Of a stretch of 64,000 nt of DNA, positions 1-8,214 are shown in pieces. The first letter of the stretch is position 1. Every line of letters starts with the position of its first letter. The notes under the pieces are model-generated. The model did no database searches. It saw only the letters and a program-made list of their open reading frames with translations, and had not been told where the DNA came from. The DNA is taken from contig NC_012587.1 of NCBI RefSeq assembly GCF_000018545.1, positions 1 through 64,000 of the forward strand, in the 5' to 3' direction. The stretch comes from Sinorhizobium fredii NGR234. Lineage in GTDB: Bacteria; Pseudomonadota; Alphaproteobacteria; Rhizobiales; Rhizobiaceae. A program made the position numbers and the translations under genes.

Positions 1-120
1 CGTTGCGACAGGGCGTCTATCGGGCGCGGCATGGCTTTTGAGGGCAGCCGTGTCCGATGGACATAAGGATGAGGCCGGCAGCGATGACGGCATCGGATAA
101 TGATATTGGAAGGCGGCAAC

Positions 121-1644
121 ATGCAGATGAATTTGGCGACGGCGTCTGAAGGAATTCAGGCCGGAAGCAAGCAGTCTCAGGCGGCGGGGGAAAAGCACGA
201 CATGCGGCATGACGCACTTTTCGAGCGGGTAAGTGCGCGTCTAAAAGCCCAGGTCGGTCCGGATGTCTTCGCCAGCTGGTTCGGACGTCTCAAGCTCCAT
301 TCGGTATCGAAAAGCGTCGTACGCCTGTCGGTGCCGACGACGTTCTTGAAGTCATGGATCAACAATCGCTATCTCGAGCTGATCACCAGTCTTTTCCAGC
401 AGGAAGACGGTGAAATCCTCAAGGTGGAGATTCTCGTGCGCACCGCGACCCGCGGCCAGCGCCCGGCGGTTCACGAAGAGGCAGTTGCTGCGGCAGCCGA
501 ACCGGCGGCGGCTGCCCCGGTCCGCCGCGCAGCCTCGCCCCAGCCGGTCGCCGCTGCCGCCGCCACGGTCGCAGCTTCGGCAAAGCCGGTGCAGGCGCCG
601 CTGTTCGGCTCGCCGCTCGACCAGCGCTACAATTTCGAGAGCTTCGTCGAAGGCTCGTCCAACCGCGTGGCGCTTGCCGCCGCACGTACGATCGCCGAGG
701 CCGGCGCCGGCGCCGTGCGCTTCAATCCGCTCTTCATTCATTCGAGCGTCGGGCTCGGCAAGACGCATCTGCTGCAGGCGATCGCGCTTGCTGCCCTGCA
801 AAGCGCCCGGGCGCCGCGCGTCGTCTACCTGACGGCCGAATATTTCATGTGGCGTTTCGCTACGGCGATCCGTGACAACGACGCGCTGTCGCTGAAGGAA
901 TCGCTGCGCAACATCGATCTTCTCGTCATCGACGACATGCAGTTCCTGCAGGGAAAGTCGATCCAGCATGAGTTCTGCCATCTCCTGAACATGCTGCTCG
1001 ACTCGGCCAAGCAGGTGGTCGTGGCGGCGGACCGGGCGCCCTGGGAACTGGAATCGCTCGACAGTCGCGTTCGTTCCCGCCTGCAGGGCGGCGTGGCGAT
1101 CGAGATGGAGGGCCCCGATTACGACATGCGCCTCGAAATGCTGAAGCGCCGCCTGGATACCGCCCGTCAGGACGACACCTCGCTCGACATTCCGCAGGAG
1201 ATTCTCTCCCATGTGGCGCGAAGCGTCACGGCGAGCGGCCGCGAGCTGGAAGGGGCCTTCAACCAGCTCCTGTTTCGCCGGTCCTTCGAGCCGCAACTGT
1301 CGATAGAGCGCGTCGACGAACTGCTCGGACACCTGGTCAATGCCGGCGAACCGCGCCGCGTCCGCATCGAGGATATCCAGCGCATTGTCGCCAAGCACTA
1401 TAATGTGTCGCGCCAGGAATTGGTTTCGAACCGCCGAACCCGCGTCATCGTCAAGCCGCGCCAGATCGCCATGTACCTGTCGAAGACGCTGACGCCGCGC
1501 TCCTTCCCGGAAATCGGTCGCCGCTTCGGCGGCCGCGATCACACGACGGTCTTGCACGCGGTGCGCAAGATCGAGGAGCTGATCTCCGGCGACACGAAAC
1601 TCAGCCACGAGATCGAGCTGCTCAAGCGGCTGATCAATGAATAG
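121..1644 (+). CDS. dnaA: Chromosomal replication initiator protein DnaA
   Basis: AAA+ initiator that binds DnaA boxes and opens the origin. Visible domains are an N-terminal helicase-loading domain (to about residue 105 with this start), an Ala/Pro-rich linker, an AAA+ core with Walker A GLGKTH near residue 211 and Walker [10 protein letters not shown] near 271, and a C-terminal DNA-binding domain carrying the signature [11 protein letters not shown] near 471. The 507 residues are normal for rhizobial DnaA. The ATG at 121 is chosen because GGAAGG lies seven bases upstream. An in-frame ATG at 100 has no comparable ribosome site. A strong intrinsic terminator follows. Only about 120 bases of upstream DNA are visible, and I see no clear DnaA-box cluster there. 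Confidence 0.98.
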   Translation: MQMNLATASEGIQAGSKQSQAAGEKHDMRHDALFERVSARLKAQVGPDVFASWFGRLKLHSVSKSVVRLSVPTTFLKSWINNRYLELITSLFQQEDGEILKVEILVRTATRGQRPAVHEEAVAAAAEPAAAAPVRRAASPQPVAAAAATVAASAKPVQAPLFGSPLDQRYNFESFVEGSSNRVALAAARTIAEAGAGAVRFNPLFIHSSVGLGKTHLLQAIALAALQSARAPRVVYLTAEYFMWRFATAIRDNDALSLKESLRNIDLLVIDDMQFLQGKSIQHEFCHLLNMLLDSAKQVVVAADRAPWELESLDSRVRSRLQGGVAIEMEGPDYDMRLEMLKRRLDTARQDDTSLDIPQEILSHVARSVTASGRELEGAFNQLLFRRSFEPQLSIERVDELLGHLVNAGEPRRVRIEDIQRIVAKHYNVSRQELVSNRRTRVIVKPRQIAMYLSKTLTPRSFPEIGRRFGGRDHTTVLHAVRKIEELISGDTKLSHEIELLKRLINE

Positions 1645-1668
1645 AAATTGGTAAGCTCGTAGTTACGA

Positions 1669-1693
1669 AAGCCCGGCTCCGCCGGGCTTTTTT
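1669..1693 (+). terminator. Intrinsic terminator of dnaA
   Basis: A GC-rich hairpin (AGCCCGGC, short loop, GCCGGGCT) is followed directly by a run of six T. It starts about 25 bases after the dnaA stop codon, so dnaA is probably transcribed as a single gene. Confidence 0.9.
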
Positions 1694-1753
1694 GTCAACC
1701 GCCACCGCGGTTGGTTTCGTCGATCATTGCGGCAGTGTTTTTTTCGTCCCGCT

Positions 1754-1781
1754 TGTCGGCTATCTCTTTCGTCATTCGTTT
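1754..1781 (+). promoter_or_regulatory. Putative ECF-sigma promoter upstream of the DGPF-sigma operon
   Basis: TGTCGG at 1754-1759 is followed after 16 bases by TCGTTT at 1776-1781. The same TGTCGG-N16-TCGT arrangement stands before the SRPBCC gene at 3468-3495. As I recall, the ECF42 family recognises a TGTCGA-like -35 and a CGTC/CGAC-like -10 element. A start near 1788 would leave a leader of about 20 bases containing GGGAGAGG. This suggests that the sigma factor encoded downstream activates its own operon. Confidence 0.55.
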
Positions 1782-1806
1782 TTTAATCGAAGCGGGAGAG
1801 GTCTCG

Positions 1807-2181
1807 ATGCTTTACGCGGTGCTTTGCTATAATACGGAAGACGTCACCAGCGCCTGGACCAAGGAGCAGGATGACAAGGTCATGCGTGATCTGACCGCCG
1901 TCCAGCGCAAATATGTCGAGGCCGGCAAGCTCGGCCCCGTGGCACGGCTCCTGCCGACGACCGCCGCGACGACATTGCGCCACAGGCCCGGCGAGACCGT
2001 CGTCATCGATGGCCCTTTTGCCGAAACCAAGGAGCAACTGCTCGGCTTCTATCTGATCGACTGCGCATCGCTCGACGAGGCGCTCGAATTTGCACGTGAG
2101 CTGAGTGCCGCCAACCCGGCTGCCGGCTCCTACGAGATCCGCCCCCTTTCCCTCTATAAGCCAGGTGAGCTTGCCCCATGA
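1807..2181 (+). CDS. DGPF/YCII-domain protein
   Basis: Small (124 residues) ferredoxin-like-fold protein of the YCII-related family. The diagnostic DGPF motif reads VIDGPFAETKEQLLGFY in the second half. The biochemical role of the family is unknown. Its genes are regularly paired with ECF41/ECF42 sigma factors. The ATG at 1807 is preceded by GGGAGAGG at the right distance, and the longer frame from 1711 lacks the family fold in its extra part. The stop overlaps the start of the sigma-factor gene by four bases, so the two are translationally coupled. Confidence 0.9.
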   Translation: MLYAVLCYNTEDVTSAWTKEQDDKVMRDLTAVQRKYVEAGKLGPVARLLPTTAATTLRHRPGETVVIDGPFAETKEQLLGFYLIDCASLDEALEFARELSAANPAAGSYEIRPLSLYKPGELAP

Positions 2182-3452
2182 CCGACACCGCCTGGATCGA
2201 CCTTGCCCTGGTTTCGGCGCGGCCGCAGGCAATGGGCGCTCTGCTGCGCTATTTCCGCAATCTCGATCTGGCGGAGGAAGCGTTCCAGGAGGCTTGCATC
2301 CGGGCCTTGAAGACCTGGCCGACAAACGGGCCGCCGCGCGACCCGGCTGCCTGGCTGATCTTCGTCGGCCGCAACAGCGGTATCGACCGGGTGCGGCGGC
2401 AATCGCGCGAGACGGCGCTGCCGCCGGAAGAGCTGCTCTCGGATATCGAGGACCGCGAAAGCGAGCTTGCGGACCGCCTCGACGGGGCGCACTACCGCGA
2501 CGATATCCTGCGGCTGCTCTTCGTCTGCAGCAATCCGGTCCTGCCGGCGACCCAGCAGATCGCCCTGGCGCTCCGCATCGTGTCCGGGCTTTCCGTCAAG
2601 CAGATCGCCCGCGCCTTCCTTGTCGGCGAGGCGGCGATGGAGCAGCGCATCACCCGTGCCAAGGCGCGGGTCACGGCGGCCGGCATCCCGTTCGAAACGC
2701 CGGATGCCTCCGAGCGCGCCGAGCGGCTCGCGGCGGTCGCCATGATGATCTATCTCGTCTTCAACGAGGGCTATTCGGCCATGAACGGTCCGGAAGGGGT
2801 CTCCGCCGATCTCTGCGACGAGGCGATCCGTTTGGCGCGGCTGCTGCTGCGGCTGTTTCCGGCGGAGCCGGAAATTATGGGGTTGACGGCGCTCCTGCTT
2901 CTCCAGCATTCCCGTGCGCGCGCCCGCTTCGATGCCCATGGCGCCATCGTCCTGCTCGAGGATCAGGACCGGCAGCTGTGGAGCCTGCCGATGATCACCG
3001 AGGCACTGGCGATGATAGACAAGGCGATGCGCCACCGCCGCCCCGGCCCCTACCAGGTCCAGGCGGCGATTGCAGCGCTGCATGCACGCGCCGAACGCTC
3101 GGAACAGACGGATTGGGAGGAAATCGAGCTGCTCTACCGGGCGCTCGAGCGCCTGCAGCCGTCACCCGTCGTCACGCTCAACCGGGCCGTGGCCGTCTCG
3201 AAGCGCGACGGGCCGGAGGCGGCACTGGCGCTGGTCGAGCCGCTTGCCGACCGGCTTTCCGGCTATTTCTATTTCCACGGCCTGCGCGGCGGCCTGCTCA
3301 AGCAAATGGGCCGGGCTCGTGAGGCGCGCGTCGCCTTCGACCGGGCGATCGCGCTCGCCACCAATGCGGCGGAGGCCGCCTATATCCGCAAGCAGCTTGA
3401 CCACCTTGCGGGAGAGGCAGGCGCCTCCCACCTTCACGAAGACCAGCAATAA
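2178..3452 (+). CDS. ECF42-type RNA polymerase sigma factor with C-terminal TPR-like extension
   Basis: Sigma-70-like regulator of 424 residues, about twice the size of a minimal ECF sigma. Region 2 lies at about residues 10-78 (AEEAFQEACIRAL through IDRVRRQSRE) and region 4 at about 110-170 (LSVKQIARAFLVGEAAMEQR). A long alpha-helical C-terminal half resembles tetratricopeptide repeats (LLYRALERLQPSPVVTLNRAVAV). This architecture and the coupled DGPF gene match the ECF42 group. That group lacks a linked anti-sigma factor and is thought to be controlled through the extension. No anti-sigma gene is visible here. The targets probably include the SRPBCC-SnoaL/VOC unit directly downstream, because it has the same upstream promoter pattern. 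Confidence 0.93.
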   Translation: MTDTAWIDLALVSARPQAMGALLRYFRNLDLAEEAFQEACIRALKTWPTNGPPRDPAAWLIFVGRNSGIDRVRRQSRETALPPEELLSDIEDRESELADRLDGAHYRDDILRLLFVCSNPVLPATQQIALALRIVSGLSVKQIARAFLVGEAAMEQRITRAKARVTAAGIPFETPDASERAERLAAVAMMIYLVFNEGYSAMNGPEGVSADLCDEAIRLARLLLRLFPAEPEIMGLTALLLLQHSRARARFDAHGAIVLLEDQDRQLWSLPMITEALAMIDKAMRHRRPGPYQVQAAIAALHARAERSEQTDWEEIELLYRALERLQPSPVVTLNRAVAVSKRDGPEAALALVEPLADRLSGYFYFHGLRGGLLKQMGRAREARVAFDRAIALATNAAEAAYIRKQLDHLAGEAGASHLHEDQQ

Positions 3453-3467
3453 AAAATCCTCGGTCGC

Positions 3468-3495
3468 TGTCGGAGTCCGCTCTTTCCGGTCGTCC
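3468..3495 (+). promoter_or_regulatory. Second putative ECF-sigma promoter, upstream of the SRPBCC gene
   Basis: TGTCGG at 3468-3473, a 16-base spacer, then TCGTCC at 3490-3495. It has the same elements and spacing as 1754-1781. The distance to the downstream AGGAGG ribosome site is about 17 bases, also as in the first copy. This makes the following two genes a likely second unit of the same sigma regulon. Confidence 0.55.
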
Positions 3496-3526
3496 TAGGT
3501 TCGAACCCACCAAGGAGGAATTGCAA

Positions 3527-4009
3527 ATGACCGCAGCAACCGACACCAGGCCCGCCGACGAACGCGACCTGGTCCTGATCCGCCTGATCGACGCACCGCG
3601 CGAAAAGGTCTATCGGGCCTTCACGGATCCTGAGCTCCTGAAGCAGTGGTTCGCACCCCTGCCGTGGACGATCACCGAAGCGGAGCTCGATGTCCGACCG
3701 GGCGGCACCAACCGCTTCGTGATGCGCTCGCCGGAGGGTGAGCTTTATCCCAATCAGGGTGTCTATCTGGAGGTCGTGCCGAACGAGAAACTGGTGATGA
3801 GCGATGCCTACACGGAAGCCTGGACGCCCTCTGAAAAGCCCTTCATGACAGCGATCCTGACCTTCGAGGAGGAGGGCGGCAAGACCCGCTACACCGCCCG
3901 CGCCCGCCACTGGAGCACCGCGGACCGTGAGGCGCACGAGAAGATGGGCTTTCACGAGGGCTGGGGCCAGTGCGCCGACCAGCTCGCCGCACTCGTCGCA
4001 AAACTCTGA
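3527..4009 (+). CDS. AHSA1/SRPBCC-family protein
   Basis: A 160-residue START-like (SRPBCC) hydrophobic-pocket protein of the AHSA1 type. The N-terminal signature LIRLIDAPREKVYRAFTDPELLKQWFAP and the C-terminal MGFHEGWGQCADQLAAL are typical. The ligand and reaction are unknown. The ATG at 3527 follows a consensus AGGAGG. It lies between the ECF42 sigma gene and a SnoaL-VOC fusion. AHSA1, DGPF and VOC genes are recurrent neighbours of ECF41/42 sigma factors, so a shared stress or detoxification role is plausible but unproven. Confidence 0.88.
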   Translation: MTAATDTRPADERDLVLIRLIDAPREKVYRAFTDPELLKQWFAPLPWTITEAELDVRPGGTNRFVMRSPEGELYPNQGVYLEVVPNEKLVMSDAYTEAWTPSEKPFMTAILTFEEEGGKTRYTARARHWSTADREAHEKMGFHEGWGQCADQLAALVAKL

Positions 4010-4023
4010 GAGGAGGATCGATC

Positions 4024-4887
4024 ATGTCCACCAACGCGAGGACAGCAAGCGTCGCCGATATTCGGGCGGCAATCGAAGATTGGGCGGGGGCCCTGCGGCG
4101 GAAGGATGCTGGCCGTGTCCTTTCGCATGGCACGCAGGATTGCGTCATCTACTCGCTGGCACCGCCGCTGAAGGCCTCGGACGCCGACCCCGGCGGCCTG
4201 GAACAGTGGTTTTCCACCTGGAAGGGGCCGCTCGGCTACCAGCTTCAGGACCTCGAGATTTCATCCGGCGGGGACATCGCCTTCGCCACGGCGCTGGCGC
4301 ATCTCTCCGGCGAGAAGCAGGATGGTGCGAAGGTATCGCTCTGGTACCGGCTGACGCTGGGCCTCGAACGCACCGACAAGGGATGGAAGATCGCCCACCA
4401 GCACGAGTCGGTCCCCTTCTATATGGACGGAAGCTTCAAGGCGGCGATCGATCTCGACCCGACGTCGCAGGTCGACTGGAATGCGCCCTCGCATCCGCCG
4501 ATGGCCGGCGTCATCGCCTATCTCAACGTCGAAAATGCGGATGCGACCGCCAAGTTCTACGGCCGCGCCTTTGGCGCCAGGGAGGAGGACCGCAAATATG
4601 CTGAGGACGGCAAGCGCCTGATCCATTGCCACCTGACGATCAACGGCGGCGCGCTAATGCTGAACGACCCCTTCCCGGAATTCGGCTTTCCCTGGAAGCC
4701 GCCGGAGGGCTTCGTCCTGCATCTCATCGTCGACGACGCCCATGCCTGGTGGGAACGGGCGGTCGCGGCCGGTGCGGAGGCGACGATGCCGCTGGAGATC
4801 GCCTTCTGGGGCGACTATTACGGCCAGCTCCGCGATCCGTTCGGCATCACCTGGGGCATTGTCGCGCCTGTGAAGAAGAGCAACTGA
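4024..4887 (+). CDS. SnoaL-like / VOC (PhnB-type) fusion protein
   Basis: A 287-residue two-domain protein. Residues 1 to about 145 look like a SnoaL/NTF2-type (DUF4440/DUF3225-like) cone fold (RAAIEDWAGALRRKDAGRVL, then WKIAHQHESVPF). Residues from about 160 look like a PhnB-type vicinal-oxygen-chelate domain (VIAYLNVENADATAKFYGRAFGA, ending RDPFGITWGIV). The substrate is unknown. The start ATG at 4024 has GAGGAGG upstream, 14 bases after the SRPBCC stop, so the two genes form one unit. A VOC domain in an ECF42-linked cluster suggests a small-molecule modification or resistance function. Confidence 0.85.
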   Translation: MSTNARTASVADIRAAIEDWAGALRRKDAGRVLSHGTQDCVIYSLAPPLKASDADPGGLEQWFSTWKGPLGYQLQDLEISSGGDIAFATALAHLSGEKQDGAKVSLWYRLTLGLERTDKGWKIAHQHESVPFYMDGSFKAAIDLDPTSQVDWNAPSHPPMAGVIAYLNVENADATAKFYGRAFGAREEDRKYAEDGKRLIHCHLTINGGALMLNDPFPEFGFPWKPPEGFVLHLIVDDAHAWWERAVAAGAEATMPLEIAFWGDYYGQLRDPFGITWGIVAPVKKSN

Positions 4888-5019
4888 GCCAACCGGCGGG
4901 CATGCGTTGCCGCCGCGCGTGAAACAAACTTGCGCGGCGGGCGGCGAAACAGAGCGCAATTCTTGCGGCCGATTAACTATTCTTCGGGAACGTCAACAGC
5001 CAACGCACCCGAGGCATAA

Positions 5020-5634
5020 GTGATCCTCTACTACCAGACCCATTCCCCCTTCGCCCGCAAGGCGCTCGTGTTCGCCCATGAGATCGGTCTTGCCGATCGC
5101 CTGGAAGTCGTCCACCACGAGACGAGCCCGACACGGCGCAATGACGACGTCTATGCCGAGAATCCGCTCGGCAAGGTTCCGGTCCTGCTGCGCAGTGACG
5201 CCGAGCCGATCTTCGATTCCGATGTCATCTGTGCCTATTTCGACACCTTGCACGAGCGACGCAAGCTCATTCCCGAAAGCGGGGAGCCGCGGTGGCGGGC
5301 GTTGCGGCTGCAATCGGTGGCACAGGTCCTTGCCCAGACCGGGATCGGGCTTCGCTGGGAGTGGGAACGCCGCCCGGAACAGTTGCGCTGGCCGGCGCTT
5401 GCCAAGGGCTATGAAGAGAAGATCGAGGCGACCTACGACTGGCTCGACACGACGTTTCTTCCTGAGGAAGACATCGATGTCGGCCAGATCGCACTGGCCA
5501 CGACACTGTCGTGGATGGCTTTTCGCGCTCTTCCGTCATTTCGCGACCGGTCGCGCCTGACGCGCTGGTTCGACGCCTTCGAGCAGCGTGCCTCGATGGT
5601 CGCTACACCGCTGTCGGGCGAAACGCAGGATTGA
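5020..5634 (+). CDS. Glutathione S-transferase family protein
   Basis: A 204-residue GST-fold protein. The N-terminal thioredoxin-like domain starts ILYYQTHSPFARKALVFAHEIGL and contains the glutathione-site segment NPLGKVPVLLR (cis-Pro) and the DSDVICAYF loop. The rest is the helical C-terminal domain. Specific substrates cannot be inferred. Translation most likely starts at the GTG at 5020, since no in-frame ATG gives an intact N-terminal strand. A mosaic repeat separates it from the convergent hemW gene. Confidence 0.9.
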   Translation: MILYYQTHSPFARKALVFAHEIGLADRLEVVHHETSPTRRNDDVYAENPLGKVPVLLRSDAEPIFDSDVICAYFDTLHERRKLIPESGEPRWRALRLQSVAQVLAQTGIGLRWEWERRPEQLRWPALAKGYEEKIEATYDWLDTTFLPEEDIDVGQIALATTLSWMAFRALPSFRDRSRLTRWFDAFEQRASMVATPLSGETQD

Positions 5635-5670
5635 TCGCAACCTGCAGCCGGCGGGCATGATCTGCCGGTT

Positions 5671-5880
5671 CTAGAGCGGGATGAGGAAAAGTGTGTGCGG
5701 TTTTCCGCCCGCATCCCGCTCTAACCTATTAGAATCGATCACGTTCGTGATTTTAGGGCGATCCGACCTAAAATCACGAACGTGATCTAGAGCGGGATGC
5801 GCTCGCCGCCGCTCTAAGCCTTTGTTTTTGCCGCGTTTGTGCGACGTCGGGTGATTCCACCTGACTGCAAATGCTCTAAG
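5671..5880. repeat. Rhizobial intergenic mosaic repeat (RIME-like) with 21-bp inverted-repeat core
   Basis: Three joined modules. At 5671-5724 there is a palindrome running from CTAGAGCGGGATGAGG to CATCCCGCTCTAA. At 5737-5787 there is a perfect inverted repeat with 21-base arms (GATCACGTTCGTGATTTTAGG) and a nine-base loop. A tail ends GCAAATGCTCTAA. The outer modules recur at 41327-41545, and the core plus first module recur at 57524-57632. The last bases overlap the hemW stop codon. Confidence 0.85.
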
Positions 5881-7063
5881 GGCAGGCGAGGTCGGCGACG
5901 ACGGCATCGAGGATCAACATGCCGGCCGGCGTGCAGCGCAGCCGCGAATTGCCGAGCCGTTCGACAAAGCCGTGCTCGATCAGGAACTGTTCCCGTTCGG
6001 GATCCGGATCGCGACCGGAGAGGCCCTGCCAGCGGGCGAGATCGACGCCTTCCCGGAGCCGCAAACCCATCAGCAGCAGTTCGTCGGCCTGGGCTTCGCG
6101 ATCGAGCGGTTCCTGCTCGGTGATGCCGTCACCGCGCTCTTCGACGAGCCGCAGCCACGCTTCCGGGTTCCGTTCCGTTGCGGTCGCGATCTTGCCGGAG
6201 CCGGCGGTCAGCCGCCCATGGGCGCCCGGGCCGATCCCCGCATAGTCGCCATAGCGCCAGTAGGTGAGGTTGTGGCGGCTCTCTGCTCCCCGACGGGCGT
6301 GGTTGGAGACCTCGTAGGCCGGCATGCCGATCGCCGCGGTGATCTCCTGCGTCGCCTCGTAGAGCACGGCCGATTGTTCCCCGTCCGGAACGATCAGCTT
6401 GCCGGCCTTGTGCAGGCCGAAGAAGGGCGTGCCTTCCTCGATGGTGAGCTGATAGAGCGACAGATGGTCGACGGCATAGGAGACCGCCTCCTTCAACTCG
6501 CGCTCCCATTCCTCGACCGTCTGCTTCGGCCGCGCATAGATCAGGTCGAAGGACATGCGCGGGAAGATCTCGCGCGCCAGCCGCACCGCCTTCAGCGCGT
6601 CTTCCACATTGTGCAAGCGGCCGAGGAATTTGAGGTCGCGGTCGTTCAGCGCCTGGACGCCGAGCGAGACGCGGTTGACGCCCGCCGCCCGGTAGCCGTG
6701 GAAGCGCGTCGCCTCGACGCTCGAAGGGTTGGCTTCCATGGTGATCTCGATACCGTCAGGCACATGCCAGTGCCGGGCGATGCCGTCGAGGATCGCCGCG
6801 ACCGTCGCCGGCTCCATCAGCGATGGCGTGCCGCCGCCCATGAAGATGCTGGTCACGGTTCGCGGGCCGGACAGGGCCCCCACGGACGCCATCTCCTGAA
6901 GGAAGGCGGCGACGAAGCGCGGCTGGTCCACCGGCTGGTGACGGACATGGCTGTTGAAGTCGCAATAGGGGCATTTGGCCGCGCAGAACGGCCAGTGCAC
7001 ATAGACCCCGAAGCCGGGGTCCATGTCGTCACCGATTGCCGAAAGCGAGGCCGTCTGGATCAT
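5876..7063 (-). CDS. hemW: Radical SAM coproporphyrinogen III oxidase-like protein HemW
   Basis: A 395-residue HemN/HemW-family protein. The 4Fe-4S/SAM motif is FCAAKCPYCDF (Cys27, Cys31, Cys34), followed by GGGTPSL, DLIYARPKQT and a C-terminal HemN domain. A position next to rdgB and the single short N-terminal segment before the cluster favour HemW, a heme chaperone or heme-binding paralogue, over true HemN. ATG at 7063 is chosen; a TTG at 7096 would overlap rdgB by 26 bases. The gap to the rdgB stop is seven bases, so the two are probably cotranscribed. The stop codon TAG falls inside the end of a mosaic repeat. Confidence 0.93.
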   Translation of the reverse strand: MIQTASLSAIGDDMDPGFGVYVHWPFCAAKCPYCDFNSHVRHQPVDQPRFVAAFLQEMASVGALSGPRTVTSIFMGGGTPSLMEPATVAAILDGIARHWHVPDGIEITMEANPSSVEATRFHGYRAAGVNRVSLGVQALNDRDLKFLGRLHNVEDALKAVRLAREIFPRMSFDLIYARPKQTVEEWERELKEAVSYAVDHLSLYQLTIEEGTPFFGLHKAGKLIVPDGEQSAVLYEATQEITAAIGMPAYEVSNHARRGAESRHNLTYWRYGDYAGIGPGAHGRLTAGSGKIATATERNPEAWLRLVEERGDGITEQEPLDREAQADELLLMGLRLREGVDLARWQGLSGRDPDPEREQFLIEHGFVERLGNSRLRCTPAGMLILDAVVADLACP

Positions 7064-7070
7064 TGGCTTC

Positions 7071-7715
7071 TCAGGCGCCGAGGCAGGTCTCGGCAAACAG
7101 CTTGAAGGCGCGGGCGCGATGCGACAGGGCTTCGCTGTTGCCCGGCTTCCAGCCGTGCTTCTCTTCCGCGCTCATCTCGCCGAATGTGGTGTCGTAGCCC
7201 GTGGGTTGGAAGACCGGATCGTAGCCGAAGCCGCTGGTTCCGCGCGGCGGCCATACGACATGGCCCTCGACCTCGCCGCGAAAGAGCTCGACATGTCCAT
7301 CCGGCCAGGCAAGGCAGAGCACCGAGACGAAACGCGCCGTCCGCTCTTCCGGCTTCGTCGCGCCCTTCTCGCTCAGCTCTCTTTCGACCTTTTCCATCGC
7401 CATGGCGAAGTCGCGGCTGCCGTCGTCGCGCTCCGCCCAGTTTGCCGTGTAGACGCCTGGCGCCCCGCCGAGCGCATCGATGGCAAGGCCGGAATCGTCC
7501 GAAAGGGCCGGCAGACCCGAGGCCCTGGCCGAGGCGAGCGCCTTGATCGTCGCGTTTTCCTCGAAGGTCGTGCCGGTCTCGTCCGGCTCGACGAAATTGA
7601 GATCGGCCGCTGATTTGGCTTCGAAGCCGAGCGGCCCGATCAAGTCGCGGATTTCGCGGATCTTGCCGGCATTGTGGCTCGCGACCACGAGCGTCTTGTC
7701 AACGAGTTTGCGCAT
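7071..7715 (-). CDS. rdgB: Non-canonical purine NTP pyrophosphatase (RdgB/HAM1)
   Basis: House-cleaning enzyme that hydrolyses ITP, dITP and XTP to monophosphates. Family motifs are the N-terminal [13 protein letters not shown], the acidic [19 protein letters not shown] and the C-terminal FGYDPVF and LSHRARA. The 214 residues are the usual length. ATG at 7715 gives the family N-terminus; a TTG at 7742 would add nine residues. It is immediately upstream of hemW on the same strand. Confidence 0.96.
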   Translation of the reverse strand: MRKLVDKTLVVASHNAGKIREIRDLIGPLGFEAKSAADLNFVEPDETGTTFEENATIKALASARASGLPALSDDSGLAIDALGGAPGVYTANWAERDDGSRDFAMAMEKVERELSEKGATKPEERTARFVSVLCLAWPDGHVELFRGEVEGHVVWPPRGTSGFGYDPVFQPTGYDTTFGEMSAEEKHGWKPGNSEALSHRARAFKLFAETCLGA

Positions 7716-7748
7716 CTGGTTCCGTTCCGTCCAAACTTTCAAAGCCCA

Positions 7749-8165
7749 TCAATCGATGTCCCACAGGCCAGGTTCCGCGCACTCCAGGCTGTTACCGGCC
7801 GGGTCGCGGAAATAGAACGAGCGGGCGCCGTTCGGCCAGCGGATATCCGCCTCGATCGCCACGCCGGCCGCCTCCAGCTTCGCCTTCCAGGCCTCGAGCG
7901 CCGGCGCTCCAACGCGGAAGCACATGTGACCCTTGCCTTGCGTGCCGTGCGACGGCACGGGCAGCGCGCCGGCAGCGGGCGGTTTCACCGTTTCCGCCGC
8001 GTTGAAGATCAACAGCACGCCGTCGCCGCAGCGGAAAAAGACGTGGCGGTTGCCGACGCGGGTGATCCGGGCGAGCCCGAGGACGTTGCCGTAGAACGCC
8101 TCGGCGGCGTCGAGATCGTCCGCGTAGAGCGCGGTTTCGAGGATGCCTTCAAGAGCCGCAGCCAA
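7749..8165 (-). CDS. VOC/glyoxalase-family protein
   Basis: A 138-residue vicinal-oxygen-chelate protein. The first half-repeat begins ILETALYADDLDAAEAFYGNVLGL and the second ends FYFRDPAGNSLECAEPGLW. Potential metal ligands include a His in GHMCFRV and a Glu in NSLECAEPG. The substrate is unknown. A TTG start at 8165 preceded by GAGAGGAACG fits the domain start; upstream residues in that frame look non-coding. It lies between rph and rdgB on the same strand and is probably part of that operon. Confidence 0.85.
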   Translation of the reverse strand: MAAALEGILETALYADDLDAAEAFYGNVLGLARITRVGNRHVFFRCGDGVLLIFNAAETVKPPAAGALPVPSHGTQGKGHMCFRVGAPALEAWKAKLEAAGVAIEADIRWPNGARSFYFRDPAGNSLECAEPGLWDID

Positions 8166-8214
8166 CGTCGTTCCTCTCAGCTTGCAGTGCCAGGGCGCAA
8201 ACCGCCCGCACGCC

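Noticed and set aside
352..1608. Long open frame antisense to dnaA (418 codons)
   Set aside because: Mirrors the GC-rich codon pattern of dnaA. The protein has no recognisable motif and no ribosome site.
3497..3510. GGTTCGAACCCACCA, resembling a tRNA T-loop and acceptor end
   Set aside because: No acceptor, D or anticodon stem can be formed from the preceding 75 bases. It is a chance palindrome between promoter and ribosome site.
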